Below, one piece after another: positions 16,572-25,122 of a stretch of DNA of 46,212 nt. This DNA is from Calothrix sp. MO_192.B10 (lineage in GTDB: Bacteria; Cyanobacteriota; Cyanobacteriia; Cyanobacteriales; Nostocaceae). Where the stretch lies: positions 1 through 46,212 of the forward strand of contig JASJDS010000030.1 in NCBI GenBank assembly GCA_030065055.1. The letters are read 5' to 3'. The notes under the pieces are model-generated. The model saw only the letters and a list, made by a program, of their open reading frames with translations, was not told the DNA's origin and did not search any database. A program made the translations under genes and the position numbers. Each line of letters opens with the position of its first letter. The first letter of the stretch is position 1.

Positions 16572-17395
16572 GATTGATAAAGGAAAGCTGAAATATGTTC
16601 ATCAAAAAACGACTCAAGATGATTCAAATCTGTTTTGAATCTACTTAAGTAAAGTTGGGTTATATCATGTGTGGATGAATACTTATAAAACCTCACCCGC
16701 CTGGGTTATACCGTTTCACTTTATTGGTGATACAAATCATGGACTTGGGCGCAAGCCGCAGCGCCCCTAGATATCCCCTAGGTATGTATCAATATTTTTG
16801 TGAATTGGTATTACCTTCTCCTTATTAAGGAGATGTTATAGGAATCCGGTTTGATTGTTGAATAAAATTAGGTACCTGTAGGATGCGTTCTGCTAACAGC
16901 ACTCCGCACCAAAAAGATTACCGGATGGTGCCGTACTTTCGTCGGTAACACACCCTAGGTATTTTTCACAAATCAAATAGTAATCCTATATTCCTACCTA
17001 CAATTAATTGCAAGATTAAATTAAGAATGAAATAGACACTAACTGTCTTAGTGAAAAACTTGTTTTTGTTATAAGAAATTTATTTGTTTAGGTAACTGGC
17101 TGAATATACTCTTAGCCAGAAAATATTTATGATTAAGCACCCAATGTTTTAATTTTGCTTGCCAGGTGCTATTTTCGCTTCGGTATTTCTATCGATTTCT
17201 GATAAATTTATTGCAATGTAGCAATTCTATTTGATTTACCATAATTGATGAGTTCAACTTCCCTACTTTTACCCTGGGTGTAGACGCGGAGTAGCTTGAA
17301 GCAAGTAACTACTACAGCGTCTTCAAAAAGTTAGGTGTCTTGTTTTTCACGATTGCCATTCTCAATAAATGCTCAACCGTAAACAGCTATACTGG
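16572..17395. other. 824-bp gene-free region with degenerate small repeats
   Basis: It holds a GGGCGC/GCGCCC hairpin (16747-16766) with loop AAGCCGCA, and two related CCCTAGGTAT patches (about 16777 and 16954). A GTGTAGACGCGGAGTAGC patch (about 17279) resembles the small dispersed repeats elsewhere in the window. The rest is AT-rich. I see no coding sequence or RNA gene. It separates the Hps-like cluster from the toxin-antitoxin pair. Confidence 0.6.
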
Positions 17396-17707
17396 TTAAG
17401 TATCCGTTGGTTTTGATTCTGTACGTTCTTTCCAATATCCAGGTTTACGGCTACAGTGCATAACTGCCAAAATCAAGATATCATCTTGTTCAATTGTATA
17501 AAGAATAGCGTAAGGAAATTTTTTAGTTAGACATCGACGAACATCTTCATCGATTACACCCCAACGAGTTGGTGACTCTCGAATCCGAAAAATAGCATCT
17601 TCAATAGTATCAATAAATGCTTGTGCTATTTCTGTGCTACGTTCTGCATAATACTGAACTGCTTCAGCATATTCAGTTAAAGCATCAGGGTGAAAAACAT
17701 ATTTCAT
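17396..17707 (-). CDS. RelE/ParE family toxin
   Basis: The 103-residue protein has the RelE/ParE toxin fold pattern: MKYVFHPDALTEYAEAVQYYAER at the N-terminal strand and helices, FIDTIEDAIFRIRESPTRWG, then the core RRCLTKKFPYAILYTIEQDDILILAVMHCSRKPGYWKER. Such toxins either cut mRNA on ribosomes (RelE) or poison gyrase (ParE). The C-terminal RxxGYWxxR is typical of the subgroup often called ParE-like, and the target cannot be decided here. Its start codon overlaps the upstream antitoxin stop by four bases (ATGA type), indicating translational coupling. Confidence 0.88.
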   Translation of the reverse strand: MKYVFHPDALTEYAEAVQYYAERSTEIAQAFIDTIEDAIFRIRESPTRWGVIDEDVRRCLTKKFPYAILYTIEQDDILILAVMHCSRKPGYWKERTESKPTDT

Positions 17708-17934
17708 TGTTCCAGCAAACGCCGCACTTCAGCTAGTGCTTCTTCTCCTGGTATGGGCTGTACAAAGCCGTTGCGAATTTCATCTCGTCGCCGTTTTGCT
17801 TCATTAGTCCAAGTAGTTTGGACGTTTGGTTCCATATCAAATTCAAGGCTTTCTAGGAGTTTTTCAACTAGGATTACTCTCAACTCACTTGGTAGAGCAA
17901 GGGCTTCTTTGGTTAGTTGCTCTATGGGTAACAT
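17704..17934 (-). CDS. Antitoxin, addiction module component family
   Basis: The 76-residue partner of the RelE/ParE toxin belongs to the short 'putative addiction module component' family. It has an N-terminal helix pair (LTKEALALPSELRVILVEKLLESLE) and a charged middle (WTNEAKRRRDEIRNG). The C-terminal GEEALAEVRRLLEQ probably wraps the toxin. Antitoxins of this type bind upstream DNA and repress the operon. A 17-bp palindrome sits ten bases before the start codon and could be the operator. Antitoxin first, toxin second with a 4-bp overlap is the classic arrangement. Confidence 0.85.
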   Translation of the reverse strand: MLPIEQLTKEALALPSELRVILVEKLLESLEFDMEPNVQTTWTNEAKRRRDEIRNGFVQPIPGEEALAEVRRLLEQ

Positions 17935-17943
17935 AATTTGGTG

Positions 17944-17971
17944 CAGAATATATAATTCTGGTTACAGTATA
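17944..17971 (-). promoter_or_regulatory. Candidate operator palindrome and -10 box of the toxin-antitoxin operon
   Basis: CAGAATATATAATTCTG at 17944-17960 has perfect 6-bp arms around ATATA. A TATACT -10-like box lies on the minus strand at 17971-17966. No good -35 is visible. The placement between -10 and start codon suits autorepression. Confidence 0.45.
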
Positions 17972-18077
17972 ACAAAAATAGTTGGAAACACGTTTATTAT
18001 TAATTATTTGAGGATGTTTTGGAGTTCAGTAAAATCCCTGATTTTGATGTACATTTAGAAGATTTTAAGATTTCTCC

Positions 18078-18108
18078 TTGAGGCTCTTACATTTATTTCG
18101 TTTATAAT
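18078..18108 (+). promoter_or_regulatory. Candidate sigma-70-type promoter for the HEPN gene
   Basis: TATAAT at 18103-18108 is a perfect -10 box. TTGAGG at 18078-18083 is a partial -35 with a 19-bp gap, slightly long. It lies 36 bp before the ATG at 18144. Confidence 0.4.
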
Positions 18109-18143
18109 AGATTTTTTGACTGAACTTTTGGCAAAATAAAATT

Positions 18144-19097
18144 ATGTCACTTTTAAATAATGCTATAGATTCGATACAAGTAGGTATTGAAGACTATCTA
18201 ATTGAAGATGAAAGAAGACACCTGTCTGCGGTCAGAAATATTTGCGCTGGTATACTTTTACTTTATAAAGAAAAGCTATGTCGTCTGTCACCTACTTATG
18301 CTCGTGAAGTTTTAATAAAAAAAGATATAAAACCTACTTATGATACCCAAGGAAATGTGATTTTTATAGGTAATGGGAAAAAAACCGTAGATGTTCATGA
18401 AATTAAGGATAGATTTAAAAGTTTACACATACAAGTTGATTGGAAAAAATTTGATGAGCTTAATAACATTCGTAATAACATAGAACATTACTATACAGAT
18501 AAATCTCCTGATGCTGTACGTGAAGTTGTTGCAAAGTCGTTCATTCTAATTCGAGATTTTATCAGTAAGCATTTACAAGAAGAGCCTCAAAAGCTTCTTG
18601 GAGATGAATGTTGGCAGGTATTGCTAGATACAGCAGAAGTTTACGAAGCAGAGGAAGAAGCTTGTCAGAAATCATTTGATAAACTTGAATGGAAATCTCA
18701 GATACTTAAGGATGCAGTGATGAAAAACATTATATGTTCAGTCTGCCCTTCAAGTCTGATTAAAGTGGAAGATGAAGGTGAATTTAGTATTTCCACTGTT
18801 TTCAAATGTAGCTCTTGTGGTGAACGTTTTGAGTTTGAGAAGGTGATGGAAGAGTGTTTGTCAGAAATTATGCCTGAGGATGGCTTCGCATACTGCGGTG
18901 TTTGTGAGCAAGCATATGTAATTCCAACAGGCGATAAATGGCTTTGTTTGTCCTGTCTTAATATTCCTGAACAGGTAGGGTATTGTAAATACTGTGATGA
19001 ATTTGTTGCTGGAGATTTAGAAGATAGTCTCTTCAATGGTTGTGTGAAGTGTGACGGTCTTATGGGTCATTACATGAGCTCAAAAGCTTATGATTAG
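18144..19097 (+). CDS. HEPN-like protein with three C-terminal zinc ribbons, unknown function
   Basis: The 317-residue protein is not assigned to a named family. The N-terminal half is all-helical and contains [15 protein letters not shown], whose R110-N-N-I-E-H115 is an exact Rx4H motif as in HEPN ribonucleases. The preceding helix with conserved acids and the following '[17 protein letters not shown]' helix fit a HEPN four-helix bundle. The C-terminal half has three CxxC pairs of pairs: C198/C201 with C222/C225, C251/C254 with C268/C271, and C281/C284 with C300/C303. Known HEPN proteins are often RNases in toxin-antitoxin, CRISPR or other defence systems, so RNA binding or cutting is an inference. 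A free-standing TA pair lies upstream, and it converges on moxR across a shared hairpin. Codon use is AT-rich. Confidence 0.7.
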   Translation: MSLLNNAIDSIQVGIEDYLIEDERRHLSAVRNICAGILLLYKEKLCRLSPTYAREVLIKKDIKPTYDTQGNVIFIGNGKKTVDVHEIKDRFKSLHIQVDWKKFDELNNIRNNIEHYYTDKSPDAVREVVAKSFILIRDFISKHLQEEPQKLLGDECWQVLLDTAEVYEAEEEACQKSFDKLEWKSQILKDAVMKNIICSVCPSSLIKVEDEGEFSISTVFKCSSCGERFEFEKVMEECLSEIMPEDGFAYCGVCEQAYVIPTGDKWLCLSCLNIPEQVGYCKYCDEFVAGDLEDSLFNGCVKCDGLMGHYMSSKAYD

Positions 19098-19133
19098 TGT
19101 CTATTCAGAATAATTGTTGAGATTTGTTTGAAG

Positions 19134-19193
19134 AAAGTAAAACCCAACATTTACATTTATCAATATTTATCGAGATTTGTGTTGGGTTACTTT
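19134..19193. terminator. Bidirectional terminator-like hairpin between HEPN gene and moxR
   Basis: AAAGTAAAACCCAACA (19134-19149) pairs with TGTTGGGTTACTTT (19180-19193), leaving two bulged A residues. The genes are convergent, so one hairpin could end both transcripts. The loop is long (30 bases) and AT-rich. A dispersed-repeat origin is also possible. Confidence 0.5.
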
Positions 19194-19222
19194 GCTCCTG
19201 GAGTATCTATAGTGCAATATTT

Positions 19223-20359
19223 TTAACTTACCTCCCTACAAGCCCGATATAAGTCCTTCCATCCTTCCCTCTCTTTCACCACTGTTTCCAAATATTCTTT
19301 CCATACCACCAAATCCTGTACGGGATCTTTGATTACCGCACCCACTAATCCAGAGGCCACATCGGTTGCACTCAAACAACCATCCCCAAAATGCGCCGCT
19401 AGTGCCATCCCACTATTCACCACAGAGATAGCCTCTGCTGTACTCAAAGTCCCACTGGGAGATTTTATCTTAGTCTTACCATCTTCTGTAACACCGCTAC
19501 GCAGTTCCCGAAATACAGTGACGATGCGCCGCACTTCTTCTAATGCTGGGGGTTCGGCTGGTAATTCCAATGCCCTGCCCAAACTTTTTACCCGTCGCTG
19601 GACAATTTCTACTTCAGCTTCTACTGTTTTAGGTAGGGGTAAAACTACGGTATTAAAACGGCGTTTGAGGGCACTGGAAAGGTCATTTACACCCTTATCG
19701 CGATCGTTTGCGGTGGCAATTACACTAAATCCTTTATTTGCTTGTACCTGGGAATTTAACTCTGGGATAGGTAGGGTTTTTTCGGAGAGGATAGTAATTA
19801 ATGTATCCTGTACATCTGCGGGTATCCTGGTTAATTCTTCCACCCTGGCAATCTTGCCATCTTCCATTGCCCGCATCAAGGGACTGGGAACTAATGCATC
19901 CATAGAAGGCCCATCAGCTAATAGTTTGGCATAATTCCAACCGTAACGAATTGCTTCCTCACTAGTGCCCGCAGTACCTTGAATTAATAGTGTAGAGTCT
20001 TTGGCGATCGCAGCTGATAAATGTTCGGAAACCCAAGATTTTGCGGTTCCTGGCACGCCTATTAATAACAATGCCCGATCTGTAGTCAGGGTGGCCACGG
20101 CAATTTCTATGATGCGTCTGTCCCCGATATATTTGGGGGATATTTCAAAACCATTGTCTAATTTGCCACCCAATAAATAAGTAGTTACCGCCCAAGGAGA
20201 TAGCTGCCAATTGGGGGGACGATGGCGAGTGTCAACCTTTGCTAATTCCTCTAATTCCTGGGCAAACTGTTGTTCTGCGTGTTCCCTGAGTCGGGCTTTG
20301 GAATTATTTACCTTTTTTCTAGATGTTCTTGTCTTAGTAGTTTTATTTACTTCTGTCAT
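19223..20359 (-). CDS. MoxR-family AAA+ ATPase (SWIM-DUF5691-MoxR operon)
   Basis: The 378-residue AAA+ protein has a basic N-terminal tail (about 1-45), then a MoxR-type ATPase. Walker A is GVPGTAKS (101-108). The MoxR-specific GTAGTSEEAIRYGW lies next, then PLMRAMEDGKIARVEELTRIP, where the usual Walker B Asp-Glu is Glu-Glu. Sensor 1 is ATANDRDKGVNDL and the Arg pair is in SSALKRRFN. MoxR ATPases act as chaperones or metal-insertion remodelers, normally with vWA proteins. Here the upstream genes DUF5691 and SWIM are co-directional with 34-bp and 21-bp gaps. In other bacteria I recall this trio being followed by DUF5682 and vWA genes; here the operon ends and a convergent gene begins. Confidence 0.88.
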   Translation of the reverse strand: MTEVNKTTKTRTSRKKVNNSKARLREHAEQQFAQELEELAKVDTRHRPPNWQLSPWAVTTYLLGGKLDNGFEISPKYIGDRRIIEIAVATLTTDRALLLIGVPGTAKSWVSEHLSAAIAKDSTLLIQGTAGTSEEAIRYGWNYAKLLADGPSMDALVPSPLMRAMEDGKIARVEELTRIPADVQDTLITILSEKTLPIPELNSQVQANKGFSVIATANDRDKGVNDLSSALKRRFNTVVLPLPKTVEAEVEIVQRRVKSLGRALELPAEPPALEEVRRIVTVFRELRSGVTEDGKTKIKSPSGTLSTAEAISVVNSGMALAAHFGDGCLSATDVASGLVGAVIKDPVQDLVVWKEYLETVVKEREGWKDLYRACREVS

Positions 20360-20393
20360 TATAACCTCTAAAAAATATGAATTTTTTGATGTT

Positions 20394-21908
20394 TTATTGT
20401 AGTGCTTGGATCATTTCCCAGCGAAATTGCAGAGTACTTAAGAAGTTATCTATTGCCTCTTGCCAATTTCCCTGGGATAAAGGTGATAGGGTAGTTATTG
20501 CTTGATGTGCTAGGGAAGGTTCCATATATAGGGCAAAGTTTTCCATGTGCGATCGCATTTGCCGATCGTTTTGCCAATGGTTATCTTGGAGATTTTCCTG
20601 TATTTTTGATAACACTAAATTACTCAGTTCTACACCCCAATAATGGCTGCTGTGACTTAATAAACGCACAACTGGATGTTGGGAGTTAAAAGCTTGGTCT
20701 TCGTAATCCGTAAATATTTTCAGGATAAAAGCATCAGCTCGATGTTGGGGAAGAACGCCCAGTAATTTGGAGATGATTTGTTGTTTATACTGAAAATTGG
20801 CGTAATAAAAAGTACTGCATACTTGCAACAAATCTTCTGCCCAGGACACATCCCAACTGTTGATAGCTGCTTTTGCCCAACCCTCAATTAGTAATTTGTT
20901 CCACTCACTATCCTCAGCTGCTGATATGATTGCTGCTGGTGGTTTTTCCCAATGCTGACTCCAGACACTGGGGGGAATGCAAGCTAACATTTGCAGGAGT
21001 AAACTACCTTTTTCCCCAAAAGTAGAACTATACTGAGACTGGTCAATTCCGTCGCGGATTGCGTCCTTGGTGCAACCTGTAGGTAAGGTAACTTCTACCA
21101 TATCTTCCTGAAGCTGAATTAGTGGTAGAACCCGTTGAATCATTCTCTCACACAACTCAGATTCTGGTAGTTGAGCAAGTAACTTAGCTGCTACATCTCT
21201 GATTGCCTTGCGCTTATGATCTAAAGCAGAGTTCAAAAATGGCTCATCATCCAAACTCAATCCAGTTTCCAAGGCCTGCAAACAAGCTACATTCTCATCT
21301 AAATTGTTGCTCTGCCAATTTTCTTGTAACTGTTCCCTCGCCTGTTTGGGGTCTTGTTGCCGCAGCTTTGACAAAGCTAGTTGTAGTGCATTAGAGTTAC
21401 CTGTTTTCCAAACTGATTCAGTATTTTCACTGGTGGCATAACTCCACTCTGGGTTTTGCCCAGCCAACCATAACCCCCGTTTGCCCAACACGGGTAGGAT
21501 AGCTGACTGTAAATGATTTTGCCGTTTTCCTAATGTTAATAATGCTGGTAAGCATTGGGGTGGTATTCGTTTGCCAACTTTAGCAGCTACAGTTAACCAT
21601 TCTGGTAATACCTGATTATATTCTCCACTCAACATCATAGTTAGATGCTGTCCTGCTAAGGGATTGCAACAAGGCAAGTCTTGCTGGTTACAGGGTTCTG
21701 GCAGAGATAAGGCTGTAGCTGTAGATAATTTACCAGCTTTTTGATAGATAGCGATCGCAGCAGCTGCACCGAGCAAACTACCTTCGCGATCGTTACTATC
21801 TAGGTGGTGTAACATTTTACCTAGAGGATTATCTATTGCAGGTGTTTTTAAGGTTTGCCGTTCCGTACCAACTAAAGCTGTTGATATCAAGTCTTGCCAG
21901 AGATTCAT
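20394..21908 (-). CDS. DUF5691 family protein
   Basis: The 504-residue protein of the DUF5691 family has no known activity. It starts with LWQDLISTALVGTERQ, typical of the family, and continues as an alpha-helical, HEAT-like protein rich in Leu, Gln and Ala. Several helical repeats are visible around 'KRKAIRDVAAKLLAQLPESELCERM'. No catalytic motif is apparent. It lies between the SWIM gene (21-bp gap) and moxR (34-bp gap), all on the minus strand, so it is part of one operon and probably an adaptor or scaffold for the MoxR ATPase. That role is inferred from context. Confidence 0.82.
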   Translation of the reverse strand: MNLWQDLISTALVGTERQTLKTPAIDNPLGKMLHHLDSNDREGSLLGAAAAIAIYQKAGKLSTATALSLPEPCNQQDLPCCNPLAGQHLTMMLSGEYNQVLPEWLTVAAKVGKRIPPQCLPALLTLGKRQNHLQSAILPVLGKRGLWLAGQNPEWSYATSENTESVWKTGNSNALQLALSKLRQQDPKQAREQLQENWQSNNLDENVACLQALETGLSLDDEPFLNSALDHKRKAIRDVAAKLLAQLPESELCERMIQRVLPLIQLQEDMVEVTLPTGCTKDAIRDGIDQSQYSSTFGEKGSLLLQMLACIPPSVWSQHWEKPPAAIISAAEDSEWNKLLIEGWAKAAINSWDVSWAEDLLQVCSTFYYANFQYKQQIISKLLGVLPQHRADAFILKIFTDYEDQAFNSQHPVVRLLSHSSHYWGVELSNLVLSKIQENLQDNHWQNDRQMRSHMENFALYMEPSLAHQAITTLSPLSQGNWQEAIDNFLSTLQFRWEMIQALQ

Positions 21909-21929
21909 AATTGATAATTCCCAAAGTCC

Positions 21930-23243
21930 CTAAAAACTGAGGAATGTATCTTCTGCCCACAAACTTAGAGGCAACAAGTACTCCCCATTCCATTCTCCAA
22001 ACAAGTCTACGGGATATCCACCGCTAACAGCCAACAATTCCCACCCCTGCTCAAAACTAGGCATTACTGCTAATTGATGATTGGCATCATCCCGAATCAG
22101 CCATTTACCTTGTTGCTGCAAGGGTATAACTCCATTGAGCAAAACTGGAAATTTTTCTAACCAAGGATTACAAGATAGGGCTTGGGCATAGACAGACATC
22201 ATGGCTTTAATTCCACTATAGCCCTGTATCTGCTGTATTTGTTTTGGTTGATCATAGCGAGTTTTGACAATGGCACGTAAAGGATAAGCACTATCAAAAA
22301 ATACTAGCTCTGCTTGTATGGAGGTTCCTGGAACTAAACTAGTATCTAGGATCTGCTTGCCATAGACAAAGTTAAGTATCAAAGCAGCCTTAAGAGTTGC
22401 TTTTCCCCAAAGCCAAATCCTCTGTGATTTCAGGGCATCTTGTTCTTCCACCCGTTGACCTAAGATTAACCACTCATCCTCTATCCCCACTTTGGTAAAT
22501 AACTCTTCTTGAGTTTGCGTCCAACCAATTTGGTTGCGGATATCTGCTTGCAGAGCAATGGGTAAGCTTTCTAAACGTTTAAACCCTTCTAGTAATAGGT
22601 AAACATTTCCCAGACGATGTAATAATCTACCTTCCCATCCTGTACCAGTATGGGGAATACTACCCATGTCTCGAATCAATCTAGCTACGCCCCCTGCTTG
22701 GGCATCCACTAGTCTGGCTGCGGCTGTATCCCAAAAGCTATAGGGTTGTGTTTGCGCCACAGCTAAACCTTGACGGAGCAAATCCCGCAGCCACAACTCT
22801 AAATCCTCCATCCCTGCTTTTACTTTGTTGTAACGTTGTTCGGCACGTTTTACCTTCGCTTTGGGGTCTACAGTTTTTTTAGCAGGGGCTTTTTGTTGGT
22901 TAATTTGTTTCTGCTTTCGAGTCTCCAGCCATTGACTCACCCAGTCTGGAGGACTGCTGGGATTGAAATTATCTTTAGCGTTGGCAAATATTAAAAATAA
23001 ACCCAATCCATGTTTGCAAGGAAACTTTCGACTGGGACAGGAACACTTAAAAGCTGGCTCTGTAAGATCGATTTGGGTGCGGTAGGGATTTTTACCACTA
23101 CCTTTACACTCTCCCCAAATAGCTTGCTCGTTATAACTCAACGATAACCATTTGTGGCGTACAGCTAAAGATTTACCATTTTTGATGGAACTAGAATCTG
23201 GGGCTAGTGCCAAAATCTGTTCCTGAGTCCAAATTGTAGACAT
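21930..23243 (-). CDS. SWIM zinc finger protein
   Basis: The 437-residue protein starts the SWIM-DUF5691-MoxR operon. A SWIM zinc finger of CxCx6CxH type lies at 67-78 (C67, C69, C76, H78 in FKCSCPSRKFPCKHGLGL). SWIM domains bind nucleic acid or protein. The rest is a helical region (AEQRYNKVKAGMEDLELWLRDLLRQGL, a long predicted helix) and a C-terminal beta-rich part with no motif I recognise. N-terminal 'WTQEQILALAPDSSSIKNGKSLA' is typical of this operon's SWIM proteins. The leader region contains a 44-bp hairpin (23267-23310). Confidence 0.85.
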   Translation of the reverse strand: MSTIWTQEQILALAPDSSSIKNGKSLAVRHKWLSLSYNEQAIWGECKGSGKNPYRTQIDLTEPAFKCSCPSRKFPCKHGLGLFLIFANAKDNFNPSSPPDWVSQWLETRKQKQINQQKAPAKKTVDPKAKVKRAEQRYNKVKAGMEDLELWLRDLLRQGLAVAQTQPYSFWDTAAARLVDAQAGGVARLIRDMGSIPHTGTGWEGRLLHRLGNVYLLLEGFKRLESLPIALQADIRNQIGWTQTQEELFTKVGIEDEWLILGQRVEEQDALKSQRIWLWGKATLKAALILNFVYGKQILDTSLVPGTSIQAELVFFDSAYPLRAIVKTRYDQPKQIQQIQGYSGIKAMMSVYAQALSCNPWLEKFPVLLNGVIPLQQQGKWLIRDDANHQLAVMPSFEQGWELLAVSGGYPVDLFGEWNGEYLLPLSLWAEDTFLSF

Positions 23244-23266
23244 GGGGTCAATCCAAAATCTGTCTT

Positions 23267-23310
23267 GAAAAGTTTGCTCAACGGGGGGAACCCCCGCACC
23301 GCAACTTTTC
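23267..23310. repeat. 44-bp GC-rich inverted repeat in the SWIM gene leader
   Basis: GAAAAGTTTGC at 23267 pairs with GCAACTTTTC at 23310, and the centre CGGGGGGAACCCCCG forms a tight stem. It starts 23 bp upstream of the SWIM start codon and follows the Cys-rich gene's stop by about 35 bp. The form suggests either an intercistronic hairpin or a dispersed palindrome. There is no T tract. Confidence 0.65.
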
Positions 23311-23344
23311 GCAAAATCTAAAATCTAAAATTGGATGACATTGC

Positions 23345-23674
23345 TCAATTTTTGCTATCGCTCAATTCCCTTGGCTCGTAATCGCGACAACCTTTACAGG
23401 GTCCACAGGGATTGATGGCGCAACGAATGTGGGCAGAGCGAGCATTATATCGACAGCTGATATCACCTATGAGAAAACCCACACCTTCTAGATAATAGCG
23501 ATCGTTTTCTTCTGATACGAGATTATACCTTCTCTGGACAGCAGAAAAGTTCATGCTTAATCGCCTCAAACGGGATCTAGCTCTGATATGGGCTTTACGG
23601 ATGATCCATAAGGATAATACGGACGGTAAGAAACCAATGGCAATCACTAAAAGTGTTTTCCACACCTTATACAT
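23345..23674 (-). CDS. Small membrane-anchored Cys-rich protein, unknown function
   Basis: The 109-residue protein has an N-terminal transmembrane helix (TLLVIAIGFLPSVLSLWII). A basic juxtamembrane stretch follows (KAHIRARSRLRRLS). The soluble tail contains GDISCRYNARSAHIRCAINP, then CGPCKGCRDYEP. Five cysteines, including CxxCxxC, suggest metal or disulphide binding. Cyanobacterial proteins with this tail exist (possibly DUF6464), but I am not certain of the name. It lies just upstream of the SWIM operon on the same strand and could be co-transcribed, although a strong hairpin separates them. Confidence 0.65.
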   Translation of the reverse strand: MYKVWKTLLVIAIGFLPSVLSLWIIRKAHIRARSRLRRLSMNFSAVQRRYNLVSEENDRYYLEGVGFLIGDISCRYNARSAHIRCAINPCGPCKGCRDYEPRELSDSKN

Positions 23675-24161
23675 TACCTCTTTATTATTTACTCATCTTT
23701 TCTGGGATATCTCTATCCCCAAAGGGGGTAGAGAGGAAAATCCGTCGAGAAGTTCCTTGGAGTACTATCTGTCACATATAACAGTAAGCATATGGGTTAA
23801 GACATCATGTTTTGCCCAAAGGGAAAGGGGAAAGGAGAAAATGTCCTAAGCCAAAAACGTAGTGCTATAAATGCAAATAGTCAAGTAATTAACTAGTACA
23901 TGAGTTCTAGTCAAACAGTACTTGTTACTACTTTCATCAGCATAGCTCCTAGAAACCCAGAGGTAATGACTAATTCAATATTTATAATATTTTTTTGTAA
24001 ATGGTGGGGATAAGTGAGTAATCGGTAGTCAGGAAAAATCAAAAAATCAGCCCCATATCACAAGCTATTTAACCGTTTGCAACTGGATCATTAGTTTCGC
24101 TATGGTGTATTATGAGATGCGATCGCCAATAAAAAGCACGAAAGTCTCCCTGTTTAGAAAA
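23675..24161. other. 487-bp spacer with a strong 11-bp hairpin
   Basis: TCTCTATCCCC (23710-23720) and GGGGGTAGAGA (23724-23734) pair around AAA with one T:G pair. There is no T tract on either side, and it lies about 35 bp upstream of the minus-strand Cys-rich gene. The remainder shows no gene. The putative 98-codon plus-strand frame (23553-23849) runs antisense through that gene and is rejected. Confidence 0.55.
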
Positions 24162-24713
24162 TTAGCGATAATTTCTCCGCCAACGTCTCAGTTCTTCAAT
24201 AGATATAGATTTAGTTACCACATTCATCCCATTACCACGCCAATCAACTTCGGGATCTGTGGTAAAAACTCCAGTTTGTAATTCATCAGAATTAATATTC
24301 CAATATTCACTAAATCGGCTTTTTAAGGTGAGTACTTGGTCAAAAACCTTATTCCTGTGCTTATTTCTTCTTTTCCTTTCCGTTGCTCCTGTGGCATGTG
24401 TATCAATAAATTTAGTTTCAATTAAAAATAATTTAAATTGAGGTGTGAGATAAACAAAATCACATTTACCTAAATCTGTATAGTCAGATATGGGTGATTT
24501 CTCAAACAGGAGTAGTTCCGAGCAATCAGGGAATAAATCTTTGATATTCAAAAACAGGTAAGCCTGCAACAGCAGTTCGTTATCGTAAGGAAAACCTACA
24601 ACTCCCTGAAAAAATCTCCCAATTTCTTCATGAGTTTGAGGTTGCATTCTTTTGCAATATGTAACAAATTTACTAACTGCATATGATGCTGTGTGAATTT
24701 GATGTGCGGTCAT
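24162..24713 (-). CDS. Putative PD-(D/E)XK nuclease-like protein
   Basis: I do not recognise a named family for this 183-residue protein. It has the core of the PD-(D/E)XK fold: D85 in GKCDFVYL, then E99-T-K101 in FKLFLIETK, matching D-x13-ExK. A helix with Q126 follows (NKHRNKVFDQVLTLKSRF), as in many members where a Gln or basic residue completes the site. The N-terminal helices (HEEIGRFFQGVVGFPYDN) carry an acidic residue upstream that could be the third metal ligand. Nothing next to it resembles a methylase or specificity subunit, so it is a lone gene. A role in DNA cleavage is inferred only from the motif. Confidence 0.65.
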   Translation of the reverse strand: MTAHQIHTASYAVSKFVTYCKRMQPQTHEEIGRFFQGVVGFPYDNELLLQAYLFLNIKDLFPDCSELLLFEKSPISDYTDLGKCDFVYLTPQFKLFLIETKFIDTHATGATERKRRNKHRNKVFDQVLTLKSRFSEYWNINSDELQTGVFTTDPEVDWRGNGMNVVTKSISIEELRRWRRNYR

Positions 24714-25122
24714 GAGTATACTCTCCTATGTCCTCCACATAAATAGTTATGGGATTCAAAAGTACCATTTTTGTTAAGTAATCATCATCCGCATAAGTAA
24801 CTAAACAAACACTAGTGGTGGCTACACATACGTCCATATACTTAAGGGGTGACTGGGATATTTTGTCAATATCATAAATATTGCGGTAATAATATTAAGA
24901 CTTTTTCAATTCAAGAATCAGTATTGATTTTGACAATAAAGACTGTGGTCAAGTAATAACTAATAAGTAATAACTAATAAGTAATAACTAATATAGGACT
25001 CATATTTGATTTTTGTTGGCGTAGCCTGCGCGAGCGCTTAAAAATAGAGCGTACACTTTCTGTTAAGAGTTCCCCATTCCCTGTTCCCCGTTCCCTCTCC
25101 CGAAGGGAGGTCAGTTTTGGAA
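24714..25122. other. 409-bp spacer with 14-bp tandem repeats
   Basis: Three copies of AAGTAATAACTAAT run from 24951 to 24992 (two heptads each). The left part is AT-rich and presumably holds the promoter of the nuclease-like gene. No gene is visible. Confidence 0.7.
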
